From Actinomycetota bacterium (GTDB lineage: Bacteria > Actinomycetota > Acidimicrobiia > Acidimicrobiales > Acidimicrobilacustridaceae): a DNA stretch of 35,639 nucleotides. Position numbers and translations under genes: made by a program. The notes beneath the pieces are model-generated. The model was not told the DNA's origin and did not search any database. It saw only the letters and a list, made by a program, of their open reading frames with translations. Shown piece by piece: positions 1-7,111 of this stretch. The DNA lies in assembly GCA_016185305.1 (NCBI GenBank), contig JACPNV010000019.1, positions 1 to 35,639 of the forward strand, read 5' to 3'. Position 1 is the first letter of the stretch. Each line of letters starts with the position of its first letter.

Positions 1-261
1 CACGCGCTCTGCGCTGGCGCTCCGAGTGCTCCCCATCGCCGGCGGGCTCCCTGGCGGTCGCGCCGCGGGCCGGCGCGTGCGCCTCGCCGTGCGTTTGTCG
101 ACTCTCGACCGCCCGCGCCAAGTTGTCCGGGGGCTGCGCCCCCACGCGCTCTGCGCTGGCGCTCCGAGTGCTCCCCATCGCCGGCGGGCTCCCTGGCGGT
201 CGCGCCGCGGGCCGGCGCGTGCGCCTCGCCGTGCGTTTGTCGACTCTCGACCGCCCGCGCC
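1..261. repeat. 119-bp direct repeat, two copies with 142-bp period
   Basis: Bases 1-119 are repeated without a visible mismatch at 143-261. The 23-base spacer contains a short hairpin, GGGGGC-TGC-GCCCCC (129-143), whose last base starts the second copy. Because the window begins at the first base of copy one, the array may extend further left. Reading frames across it are low-complexity Arg/Ala/Pro and look non-coding. It ends about 65 bases before the XRE gene, and a possible -10 (TAGCGT, 262-267) lies just after it. Confidence 0.85.
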
Positions 262-327
262 TAGCGTATCGGGGATGGCCAGGCACCCCGTGACCTCACG
301 GGCCCGAAGACACGAGGCGGACCAGGT

Positions 328-840
328 ATGAACGAGCTCGAACAGCGGTGGAGAGACCTGGGAGAGTTCATCCGCGAGCAGCGGCGGATCGGCCATCTGT
401 CGCTCCGCAAACTCTCCGAGATGGCGGGCATATCGAACCCCTACCTCAGCCAGATCGAACGGGGGCTGCGCAAGCCGTCGGCGGAGATCCTGCAGCAGAT
501 CGCCCGGGCCCTCGAGATCTCGTCGGAGACGCTCTATGTGCGGGCAGGGATCCTCGAGGAGCGGGATGGCGATCACGACGTCGTCGGCGAGATCCGTCGA
601 GACCCGAGCCTCACGGAGGACCAGAAGAAGGCGCTGGTTCACATCTACCGCTCTTTTGTGGCCGAGACGCGGGCGGCCCGAGGCGACGACGGCGACCGGC
701 CCGATGAGGTCGACGAACGGGAAGACGAGGGGGCTGAGCAGGGAGAACGACTGCCGGCTCCCGAGGCGGCACCGGTCGCATCGGGGAACGGCCACCGCCC
801 GGGCCGCGAGGCGGAATCTCCAGACGACCGACGGGGTTAG
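328..840 (+). CDS. XRE-family helix-turn-helix regulator
   Basis: The 170-residue protein has a classic Cro/C1-type helix-turn-helix at about residues 14-72, with the recognition segment SNPYLSQIERG and the following helix LRKPSAEILQQIARAL. A helical linker follows (about 80-115), then an acidic, low-complexity tail rich in Asp, Glu, Arg and Pro that is probably disordered. No effector domain is visible, so it is likely a simple DNA-binding regulator. It sits directly upstream of mshA with a 9-base gap and may be co-transcribed. The ATG at 328 is preceded by a purine-rich AGGCGG stretch. Regulation of mycothiol synthesis would fit the position but is only inferred from it. Confidence 0.88.
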   Translation: MNELEQRWRDLGEFIREQRRIGHLSLRKLSEMAGISNPYLSQIERGLRKPSAEILQQIARALEISSETLYVRAGILEERDGDHDVVGEIRRDPSLTEDQKKALVHIYRSFVAETRAARGDDGDRPDEVDEREDEGAEQGERLPAPEAAPVASGNGHRPGREAESPDDRRG

Positions 841-849
841 CCAACCGAG

Positions 850-2061
850 ATGCGCACGCTCGCCGTCCTGTCCCTGCACACGTCGCCGCTCGTCCTACCG
901 GGCACCGGCGATAGCGGCGGCATGAACGTGTACGTGCGTGAGCTGGTGTCGGCGTTGGCCCAGGCCGGTGTGCGCTCCTCGGTGTACGTGCGCCGTTGGC
1001 GCGACGACCTGCCTGACGAGGTCCATGTCGAGCCCGGCTTCAAGGTCGTGCACATCGATGCGGGCCCGCCGGATCTCCCGAAGGAGAAGCTGCCTGCCAT
1101 CATCGCGGAGTTCACCGATGGCGTGGCCCGCCACATGCGTACCGCCGGCGATGTCGACGCCGTGCATGGCAACTACTGGCTTTCGGGGGTGGCCGCGCAC
1201 CGGCTCAAGCACGACTTCGAGCTTCCGATGGTGTCGACGTTCCACACCCTGGCCCGGGTGAAGGCCGAGAGTGGCGATCCCGAACCAGCCGGCCGCACCG
1301 AGGCCGAGGCGGATGTCATCCGCTGCTCGGACGCGATCCTCGCGTCCTGCACGACCGAGGTCGAGCAGTTGGTGAGCCTCTACGGCGCGCCCGCGGATCG
1401 GGTCGAGATCGTACCGCCGGGTGTCGACCACGCGTTCTTCTCCCCGGGCGACCGCCGCGGGGCGCGGCAGGCGTTGCACCTCGGCGACGGGCCGGTCGTG
1501 CTGTTCGTCGGGCGGATCCAGCCCCTGAAGCGCCTCACCGTCGCGGTGCAGGCGCTCGCGCAGCTCGATGACGAGCGCGCGATCTTGCTCGTCGTCGGCG
1601 GGCCGAGCGGTGTCGATGGCGACAAGGAGCTGGCCGAGTCGCGCCGGCTGGCGGCCGAGCTCGACGTCACGCACCGTGTCCGCTTCGTCGATCCGCAGCC
1701 GCACCACTTGCTGTCGACCTACTACCGGGCGGCCGACGTCTGCCTGGTCCCCAGCCGCTCGGAGTCGTTCGGTCTTGTCGCGCTGGAGGCGGCGGCGTGC
1801 GGCACGCCCGTCGTGGCTGCTGCTGTCGGCGGGTTGCGCACCTTGGTGGATGACGGCCGCACCGGTTTCCTCGTCGACTCGCGCGATCCGAGCGGCTATT
1901 CGGGCGCGATCAATCGCATCCTCGCCGATCCCGCGCTGGCGAGGGCGATGTCCGTCGCCGCGGCAACGCAAGGCCGCCGGTACACGTGGTCGGTGACCGC
2001 GGCGCGCCTTCGCCGCATCTACGGCGACTTGACGGCGCGTGCCTTGGTCCAGTGCGCGTGA
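850..2061 (+). CDS. mshA: D-inositol-3-phosphate glycosyltransferase MshA (mycothiol synthesis)
   Basis: A 403-residue GT-B fold glycosyltransferase of family GT4. MshA joins UDP-GlcNAc to 1D-myo-inositol 3-phosphate, the first step in making mycothiol, the low-molecular-weight thiol of actinobacteria. The N-terminal signature GTGDSGGMNVYVRELV (about residues 18-33) is the MshA acceptor-site motif. The C-terminal half carries the nucleotide-sugar motif SESFGLVALEAAACGTPVV (about 303-321) and the VGRIQPLKR segment. Length matches the family (about 400-450). The next gene is a YbjN-fold protein, the arrangement seen at Mycobacterium Rv0486-Rv0487, which supports the assignment over other GT4 enzymes. 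The protein is expected in the cytoplasm. Confidence 0.92.
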   Translation: MRTLAVLSLHTSPLVLPGTGDSGGMNVYVRELVSALAQAGVRSSVYVRRWRDDLPDEVHVEPGFKVVHIDAGPPDLPKEKLPAIIAEFTDGVARHMRTAGDVDAVHGNYWLSGVAAHRLKHDFELPMVSTFHTLARVKAESGDPEPAGRTEAEADVIRCSDAILASCTTEVEQLVSLYGAPADRVEIVPPGVDHAFFSPGDRRGARQALHLGDGPVVLFVGRIQPLKRLTVAVQALAQLDDERAILLVVGGPSGVDGDKELAESRRLAAELDVTHRVRFVDPQPHHLLSTYYRAADVCLVPSRSESFGLVALEAAACGTPVVAAAVGGLRTLVDDGRTGFLVDSRDPSGYSGAINRILADPALARAMSVAAATQGRRYTWSVTAARLRRIYGDLTARALVQCA

Positions 2062-2076
2062 CCGTCGCCAGCGGAT

Positions 2077-2550
2077 GTGACTCCGATGGCCGATGAGATC
2101 GCGACGCCGGCCGAGCTCGACGCCTGCGAGCGCTCCATCGGCGCGTGGCTGACGGCCCAGCTCGACGAGAACCCGGTTGTGGCGGCAGTCGAGCGCGGTG
2201 AGCCGGGCGAGCGCCGGTGGTACGTCCGCGTGACCGGCGAGCAGAAGTCGGTGTTCACCATCTGGTTCACGTTGCGGCAGCGCTGCCTCCACTACGAGAC
2301 CTACGTGATGCCCGCCCCGGAGGAGAACCATGCCCAGCTCTACGAGCACCTGCTGCGCCGCAACCTGAAGATGAACGGCGCTGCCTTCGCCATCGGCGTG
2401 GAAGATGCCGTGTTCCTCGTCGGGCGGGTGCCGGTCCACACCGTCGACGACGGCGAGCTCGACCGCATCTTCGGCTCGCTGTACGTCTACACCGAGCAGT
2501 TCTTCCGGCCGGCCATGCGGATCGGCTACGCCAGCAAGTTTCCCGGCTAG
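2077..2550 (+). CDS. YbjN-domain protein (type III secretion chaperone-like fold)
   Basis: A 157-residue protein of the YbjN family, which has the fold of type III secretion chaperones but is widespread without such systems. Recognisable family features are the strand-rich segment RRWYVRVTGEQKSVFTIWF, the YEHLLRRNLKMNGAAFAIG stretch, and the C-terminal helix that includes YTEQFFRPAMRIGYAS. It starts 15 bases after the mshA stop with GTG (2077); an in-frame ATG at 2086 is an alternative start. The mshA-ybjN pair is conserved in actinobacteria, hinting at a shared operon, but no biochemical role is established. The downstream gene is convergent. Confidence 0.85.
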   Translation: MTPMADEIATPAELDACERSIGAWLTAQLDENPVVAAVERGEPGERRWYVRVTGEQKSVFTIWFTLRQRCLHYETYVMPAPEENHAQLYEHLLRRNLKMNGAAFAIGVEDAVFLVGRVPVHTVDDGELDRIFGSLYVYTEQFFRPAMRIGYASKFPG

Positions 2551-2561
2551 CCCGCGGCTAG
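2547..2561. terminator. Weak stem-loop between convergent ybjN and EamA genes
   Basis: CTAGCC-CGC-GGCTAG forms a 6-bp stem with a 3-base loop. It overlaps the ybjN stop codon and lies a few bases before the stop of the opposing transporter gene. There is no T-run, so a terminator role is only suggested by position. Confidence 0.25.
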
Positions 2562-2568
2562 GCGCCGG

Positions 2569-3618
2569 CTACTGGCGGTGCGTGTGGCGGTGGTGGAGGT
2601 CAGGGACGTGGGGGTGGGCGTGCTCGACGGCGTCGTGACGGTGCCGATGGGTGTGCGGACCTTCTGATCCGCCCGGGTGGGCGTGGTCGTGATGTTGATC
2701 GTCGTGGGCATGTTCGTGGTCGTGCTCGGCTGCTGTGTGGCGGTGGACGTGCTCGTGGCCGGAGCGGAGTGAGAGCGCGATGCCGGCTGCGACGACGGGC
2801 ACGGCCATCGCCTGCCGCAGCGTGATCGTCTCACCGAGAAGTGTCCATGAGACGAGCGCGCCCACGAACGGTGCGATGGCGAAGATGACCTGCCCTCGTG
2901 CCGCCCCGAGGTCGCGGGCACCGGTGACCCAGAGCGCGATGGATGCGCCGTAGCCCAGCGCACCTATCAGCAGGGCCGAGGCGATCTGGAGGATCTCGAC
3001 GGGCCACGCGGTCGCGATCGCGATCCCGAAGATGAGGTTGGCGGTTCCAGCAACTGCCCCTTTGGCGAAGGTGATCTGGGCGGGGCTGAGCTGGTCGATC
3101 CGGGCGGTGACGCTGTTGTCGATCCCCCAGGCCACGCACGCGCCGACGATGAGCAGTCCTCCGATGTCGACCGCCGTGCCCGGTTGCCACACGAGCAGGA
3201 TCCCGGCGAACCCGACGACCGCGGCGGCCGTGATCATCCGGCGGCCGAGATGCTCGCGGAACACGATCGCCGCGATCGTCACCGTGGTGACGAGCTCGAA
3301 GTTCAACAGCAGCGACGCGGTCGCCGCGGGTAGGCGTTCGAGGCCGGCGACCAGCAGCGCCGGACCGATCGCCCCACCGAACACGACAGCGATCGAAAGG
3401 GGTCGGCCGCCGGCTCGTAGCGCGGCCGCGGTGGGGCGGTGACGGGCGATGGTGGGGAGCATGGCAATTGCGGCGCCTACGTAGAGGAGCCCAGCGAGGA
3501 CCAGGGTCGGCATGTCTCCCGCGAGCATGGATGCGGCGGGAGCGGAGGCGCCGAAGAGCACGGCCGCGGCAAGGCAGCGCACCACGCCCCGTCGGGGGAT
3601 CGGTGTCAACGAGCTCAT
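2569..3618 (-). CDS. EamA/DMT-family transporter with a 62-residue histidine-rich C-terminal tail
   Basis: A 349-residue inner-membrane protein with two EamA repeats (about residues 12-140 and 150-280) and roughly ten hydrophobic helices; motifs such as FGASAPAASML and LLVWQPGTAVDIGG fit the drug/metabolite transporter superfamily. The ATG at 3618 was chosen because a strong GGGGGAGGTGA site lies just upstream; the frame stays open further upstream without protein-like sequence. Residues 288-349 form a hydrophilic tail with 23 His among 62 residues, arranged as HxH and HDH clusters typical of metal-binding tails. DMT members export or import metabolites, but the substrate cannot be read here. 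The tail suggests metal binding or sensing, which is unusual in this family. Confidence 0.88.
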   Translation of the reverse strand: MSSLTPIPRRGVVRCLAAAVLFGASAPAASMLAGDMPTLVLAGLLYVGAAIAMLPTIARHRPTAAALRAGGRPLSIAVVFGGAIGPALLVAGLERLPAATASLLLNFELVTTVTIAAIVFREHLGRRMITAAAVVGFAGILLVWQPGTAVDIGGLLIVGACVAWGIDNSVTARIDQLSPAQITFAKGAVAGTANLIFGIAIATAWPVEILQIASALLIGALGYGASIALWVTGARDLGAARGQVIFAIAPFVGALVSWTLLGETITLRQAMAVPVVAAGIALSLRSGHEHVHRHTAAEHDHEHAHDDQHHDHAHPGGSEGPHTHRHRHDAVEHAHPHVPDLHHRHTHRQ

Positions 3619-3882
3619 CGAGCGTTCACCTCCCCCGCTGTCGTCGAGTTCTCGAGCTCGACCGCGCGAGAACCATCGCGTCAACGTACAGCGACTGCTG
3701 AACGGGGCGACCCGTGGACTGGTCGGGGACCGGGGATGCGGCTGGCGCAGAAATTTCATGTAGTTTCGTTGCTCTTCAGTCGGACGACCGGTACGGTACG
3801 TCGGCGGCCCGGGGGCGAGCCCGATCCCCATCGGGGAAGGGGGACGCCAGCGAGCCCCTCGGGCTGCAACGAAATCACCGGT

Positions 3883-3888
3883 TAGCGT
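3883..3888 (+). promoter_or_regulatory. Candidate -10 box of a leaderless proC transcript
   Basis: TAGCGT begins 12 bases before the proC ATG at 3895, so transcription would start at or next to the start codon. No good -35 hexamer and no ribosome-binding site are visible. The same spacing recurs at other genes in the window. Confidence 0.4.
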
Positions 3889-3894
3889 TCGACC

Positions 3895-4698
3895 ATGACG
3901 CGATTGGTGATGATCGGCGGCGGGCGGATGGGGGAGGCGCTCGTGAGCGGGTTGCTGCGTGCCCACTGGGCTGACCCCGACCAGGTGGCCGTGGTCGAAA
4001 AGCTCGAGCAACGCCGTCATGAGCTGGCCGCGCGCTACCCCGGCGTGGCCGTGCATCGCGAGATCGACGCGGTCGGGGCGCCGATCGAGGGCGCGGTGAT
4101 CGCCGTCAAGCCGGGTGACGTCCCCGCCGCCTGCGGGGCGCTCGCCTCCGCGGGCGTGCAGCGCATCCTGTCGATCGCGGCCGGCGTCACGGTCGCGAAC
4201 CTCGAAGCGCTGTTCACCGAGCCGGTTCCCGTCGTGCGCGCCATGCCGAACACGCCCGTGCTCGTGGGTGCCGGCGCCGCAGCCATCGCCGCCGGCACCC
4301 ACGCGACCGATGCCGACCTGGCGTGGGCCGAGGAGGTCCTAGGTGCCGCCGGCGTCGTCGTCCGCGTCGCCGAGCCGTTGCTCGATGCGGTCACCGGCCT
4401 GTCCGGTTCGGGCCCCGCGTACGTGTTCCTGGTGGCCGAAGCGCTGATCGAGGCAGGCGTGCTCGCCGGCTTGCCCCGCGACGTCAGCGAGACGCTTGCC
4501 ATCCAGACCATGCTCGGCGCGGCGCGGATGCTCGGCGAGTCCGGCGACAACGCCGCGCAGCTTCGGGCCAACGTGACCTCACCGGGCGGCACCACGGCGG
4601 CGGGGTTGCAAGCCCTGGAGGAGTCGGGGGTCCGGGCCGCGTTCCTCGACGCGGTGCAACGGGCCACCGAGCGTTCCCGCCAGCTCGGCCGTCCGTGA
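3895..4698 (+). CDS. proC: Pyrroline-5-carboxylate reductase
   Basis: A 267-residue enzyme making the last step of proline synthesis, reduction of pyrroline-5-carboxylate with NAD(P)H in the cytoplasm. The N-terminal Rossmann motif is MIGGGRMGEAL (about residues 6-16). MPNTPVLVGAG (about 118-128) and the P5C-binding segments LSGSGPAYVFL and ANVTSPGGTTAAGL are all present and complete, and the length is typical. Start ATG 3895 has a -10-like TAGCGT 12 bases upstream and no ribosome-binding site, pointing to a leaderless message. The next gene is a small BldC-like regulator, the same order as Rv0500-Rv0500A in Mycobacterium. The catabolic counterpart putA lies about 9.4 kb downstream. Confidence 0.96.
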   Translation: MTRLVMIGGGRMGEALVSGLLRAHWADPDQVAVVEKLEQRRHELAARYPGVAVHREIDAVGAPIEGAVIAVKPGDVPAACGALASAGVQRILSIAAGVTVANLEALFTEPVPVVRAMPNTPVLVGAGAAAIAAGTHATDADLAWAEEVLGAAGVVVRVAEPLLDAVTGLSGSGPAYVFLVAEALIEAGVLAGLPRDVSETLAIQTMLGAARMLGESGDNAAQLRANVTSPGGTTAAGLQALEESGVRAAFLDAVQRATERSRQLGRP

Positions 4699-4753
4699 GC
4701 AGCGATTCGGCCCGATTTGGCCCCATTGGGCCCGGCATCCCCTCGTAGCACTT

Positions 4754-4781
4754 TTGCAACATCGTCACGTGCCGGTAATGT
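4754..4781 (+). promoter_or_regulatory. Candidate promoter of the BldC-like gene
   Basis: TTGCAA (4754-4759) and TAATGT (4776-4781) are separated by 16 bases. They precede a GGGAGAAGG ribosome-binding region and the ATG at 4808, so the small regulator may have its own promoter separate from proC. Confidence 0.45.
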
Positions 4782-4807
4782 GCCGCCGGGAGAAGGGGTC
4801 CTTGAAC

Positions 4808-5002
4808 ATGGCACAACCACCAGTCGAGCCGCGGTACCTCACGGTTGCCGAAGTGGCGGGCCGCATGCGCGTCTCGACGATGACGGTGTACCGGCTCGTC
4901 AAGGCAGGCGAGCTGGCCTCGACGAGGGTCGGCAAGTCGTACCGCATCGACGAGCACGACCTCAACGAGTACCTCCGCAAGCGCTACACCGAAGCGGGGT
5001 GA
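4808..5002 (+). CDS. Small excisionase/MerR-type helix-turn-helix protein, BldC/Rv0500A-like
   Basis: A 64-residue DNA-binding protein consisting of one winged helix-turn-helix: YLTVAEVAGRMRVSTMTVYR is the helix pair, and ELASTRVGKSYRIDEHDL is the wing region. This is the excisionase-family domain shared by BldC of Streptomyces and Rv0500A of Mycobacterium; BldC is known to polymerise along direct repeats. The ATG at 4808 was chosen for the GGGAGAAGG site in front of it; the frame is open further upstream but lacks protein-like sequence there. The proC neighbour supports the family identity. A developmental or global regulatory role is inferred from the family only. Confidence 0.85.
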   Translation: MAQPPVEPRYLTVAEVAGRMRVSTMTVYRLVKAGELASTRVGKSYRIDEHDLNEYLRKRYTEAG

Positions 5003-5051
5003 GCCCGCGGTTCGGCGCGGGCCGGCGGCTCGCGCCGCGCATCGATCCGGG

Positions 5052-5057
5052 TAGGTT
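5052..5057 (+). promoter_or_regulatory. Candidate -10 box of the SAM hydrolase gene
   Basis: TAGGTT lies 15 bases before the ATG at 5067, with no ribosome-binding site between, so the message would have almost no leader. No clear -35 is seen. Confidence 0.3.
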
Positions 5058-5066
5058 CGCAACCAG

Positions 5067-5936
5067 ATGGCCCTGAGCTACGACACGATCACCTTCCTCT
5101 CGGACTATGGCCTCGACGACGAGTTCGCCGGCATCGTCCGGTCGGTGATCCGCTCCATCGCTCCGGGTGTCGCCGTCATCGACCTGACCCACGACATCTC
5201 CCCCTACGACGTGCGCGCCGGCGGCCTGGCCCTTGCTCGCAGCGCGCCGTACCTCTGCCCGGGCGTCGTGCTTGCCGTCGTCGATCCCGGTGTCGGCAGC
5301 GAGCGCCGGGCCATCGCCGTCGAGGTGGGGGAGGGCGCGTCGGTGCTCGTCGGGCCGGACAACGGCCTGCTCGCGCCGGCGGTGGCGATGTGTGGCGGCG
5401 CCAGCCGGGCCATCGAGCTCAACAACCCCGACTTCCAGCTCGAGGCTGTGGGCTCGACGTTCGCCGGGCGAGACGTGTTCGCTCCGGCCGCCGCCCACCT
5501 GTGCAACGGCGTCGAGCTGACCGAGCTCGGCGACCTCGTCGATCCCGTCCTCCTGCGGCCGGGCCTGCTGCCGGCGAGGCGGCTCGAAGGCGACGCCGTC
5601 GTGTCCGAGGTGCTCTGGGTCGATCGCTACGGCAACGCGCAGCTCAACATCGACCACGACGACCTCGAGGTGTTCGGCGATCGGGTCAAGCTCATGTTCG
5701 GGGGCGACACCCGCACGGCGAGACGTGTCGATCATTTCCAGGCGATCGGCGTGGGCGAGGTCGGGCTCGTCGTCGATTCCTACGGGCTCATCGCGGTTGT
5801 CGTCGATCAGGGCTCGGCTGCGACCGATCTCGACCTTCATCCCGGCACCGAGGTGCGCGTCGAGCCGTTCGGGTCTGGCCAGGATGCCGGCGTGACGACC
5901 CGCGTCGATCTGGGCGCGAAAGGCCGAGGTCGGTGA
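5067..5936 (+). CDS. SAM hydroxide adenosyltransferase (DUF62 / chlorinase-fluorinase superfamily)
   Basis: A 289-residue DUF62 protein. This family hydrolyses S-adenosylmethionine to adenosine and methionine; rare members use halide instead. The N-terminal domain shows FLSDYGLDDEFAGIV, LTHDISPYDVRAG and VVDPGVGSERRAIAV, and GRDVFAPAAAHL supplies the conserved histidine. Together they give the Asp-Arg-His triad typical of hydroxide-type enzymes rather than true halogenases. The smaller C-terminal barrel begins near residue 175 (VLWVDRYGNAQLNI). The ATG follows a TAGGTT box by 15 bases, so the message may be nearly leaderless. A 29-codon frame overlaps its stop. Confidence 0.9.
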   Translation: MALSYDTITFLSDYGLDDEFAGIVRSVIRSIAPGVAVIDLTHDISPYDVRAGGLALARSAPYLCPGVVLAVVDPGVGSERRAIAVEVGEGASVLVGPDNGLLAPAVAMCGGASRAIELNNPDFQLEAVGSTFAGRDVFAPAAAHLCNGVELTELGDLVDPVLLRPGLLPARRLEGDAVVSEVLWVDRYGNAQLNIDHDDLEVFGDRVKLMFGGDTRTARRVDHFQAIGVGEVGLVVDSYGLIAVVVDQGSAATDLDLHPGTEVRVEPFGSGQDAGVTTRVDLGAKGRGR

Positions 5937-6022
5937 GACGGGGAACGACGATCGCCCTCGCGGTCCTCATGCTCGGAATCTTGGGGGCCGCGTTCGTCCA
6001 GCTCGTCGTGATGGCGCGCTGA
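5933..6022 (+). CDS. Possible 29-residue single-TM peptide
   Basis: A GTG at 5933 overlaps the TGA of the SAM hydrolase gene (GTGA) and opens 29 codons: a basic start MRRGTT followed by one hydrophobic helix, IALAVLMLGILGAAFVQLVV, and a short end MAR. The 4-base stop/start overlap is typical of translational coupling. It could be a membrane micropeptide coupled to its neighbour or a chance frame; I do not recognise a family. Confidence 0.35.
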   Translation: MRRGTTIALAVLMLGILGAAFVQLVVMAR

Positions 6023-6055
6023 TCGCCGGCGCCGGCGGCGCTTCTGCGGACCGCG

Positions 6056-6850
6056 CTACTGCTGGAGGACCCGGAGCGCGTCGACGACTGCTTCCGCGTT
6101 CGGCACGGGGCTCGCCGCCGGGACGGATCCGACGTCGTCCGGCGGCACGGTCGTGGTTGGCAGCTCGGGCGTGGTGCTCGTGGTCGCCGGGCGTGCGGCG
6201 TCGGGCGCTGGCTTCGTCGTGGTCGGCCTCGGTGCCGGTGCCTGCGTCACGGCCGGTGCCGGCGCCGGTGAGACGGTGCGGGGCACCACGACCGGTGGGG
6301 GTGCGACGATGACCGGCGCCGGCGCCGGACTCGAGGGCCCGAGCCTCATGAACCGCTGCGTGATCCAGATCTGCCCGTTCACGACCGTCTCGCCGATACC
6401 GATGTGGGTGAAAGAGGGATCGAGGATGTTGGTGCGGTGCGGGGTGCTGTTGATGAAAGCGGTCCAGATGATGTCGCGGCTCGGCCCGACACCCACGTTC
6501 TCGCCCAGCTTCTGCCAGTTGGAGGTGAGCCCGGCGCTCATGCTCGGCGTGTGGGCGAGCATGCCGGTGCGCCCGTTGGCGTCGGACCGGTCCTGCGCGA
6601 GCTGTTGGAGCTGCCCGTCGATCTGCAGCGGGCCGACACCGTTCGCCGCTCGGGCGGCATTGATGCGCTGCACCCAGTCGGTGACCGCCCCGGGGTCGGC
6701 TGCCTGCGCGGGGGACGCGGCGGCGAGCACGCCGAAGGCGAGCGCCAGCGCGGCCAGCGCCAACACGATCGGCCGCGAGGAGATGTGCCGCCGCGGTCGC
6801 CGGGGTTGGTTGTCGGTGGAGCGCGTGGTCGCGTCGCGATGGATCGTCAT
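6056..6850 (-). CDS. Secreted CAP-domain (SCP/PR-1) protein with Pro/Thr-rich tail
   Basis: A 264-residue exported protein. A basic N-terminus and a hydrophobic stretch (about 27-46) end in ASPAQA-AD, a good signal peptidase I site near residue 50. The CAP domain covers about 55-170 with the expected pieces: VQRINAARAANGVGPL, GMLAHTPSM (His100), LGENVG (Glu117), and the NSTPHRTNIL segment (His138) with HIGIG after it. From residue 171 on the chain is a Pro/Ala/Thr-rich linker, probably disordered or cell-wall associated. ATG 6850 follows GGGGAAG. CAP domains of bacteria are extracellular and of mostly unknown activity. It converges with the small frame ending at 6022. Confidence 0.87.
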   Translation of the reverse strand: MTIHRDATTRSTDNQPRRPRRHISSRPIVLALAALALAFGVLAAASPAQAADPGAVTDWVQRINAARAANGVGPLQIDGQLQQLAQDRSDANGRTGMLAHTPSMSAGLTSNWQKLGENVGVGPSRDIIWTAFINSTPHRTNILDPSFTHIGIGETVVNGQIWITQRFMRLGPSSPAPAPVIVAPPPVVVPRTVSPAPAPAVTQAPAPRPTTTKPAPDAARPATTSTTPELPTTTVPPDDVGSVPAASPVPNAEAVVDALRVLQQ

Positions 6851-7111
6851 TCGTGGCTTCCCCAGACCTGGCGTGGCTGTCAAAGACACCTTCGGCATGG
6901 CCGGCGGTGCGGGTTTAGGAATAGTTCGTTCGGCCCAGGTGTGACTTCTGCCATCGCCGCGGCTGCCATCAAAGCCGAGCGTGGCGGCGAGCTCCCCCTG
7001 GTCCGCGCCGGGCCCGCGACCAGCGGCAGACCGCGTTACCGCCCAGTAGCCTGAGCGGGCCATCGTGCCTCGCGCCGAGCGTCGTGCTGGCATCACCCCT
7101 CGGAGGCTCCG

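Noticed and set aside
1-261. Direct repeats as a CRISPR array
   Set aside because: Units are 119 bp with a single spacer and no cas genes; too long for CRISPR repeats.
895-2439. Long minus-strand open frame of 514 codons across mshA and ybjN
   Set aside because: It is Arg/Gly/Asp/His-biased and lies antisense to two clear genes; long empty frames are expected at this GC content.
5067-5936. True chlorinase or fluorinase
   Set aside because: The Asp-Arg-His pattern matches the common SAM-hydrolysing members, and no halometabolite genes are nearby.
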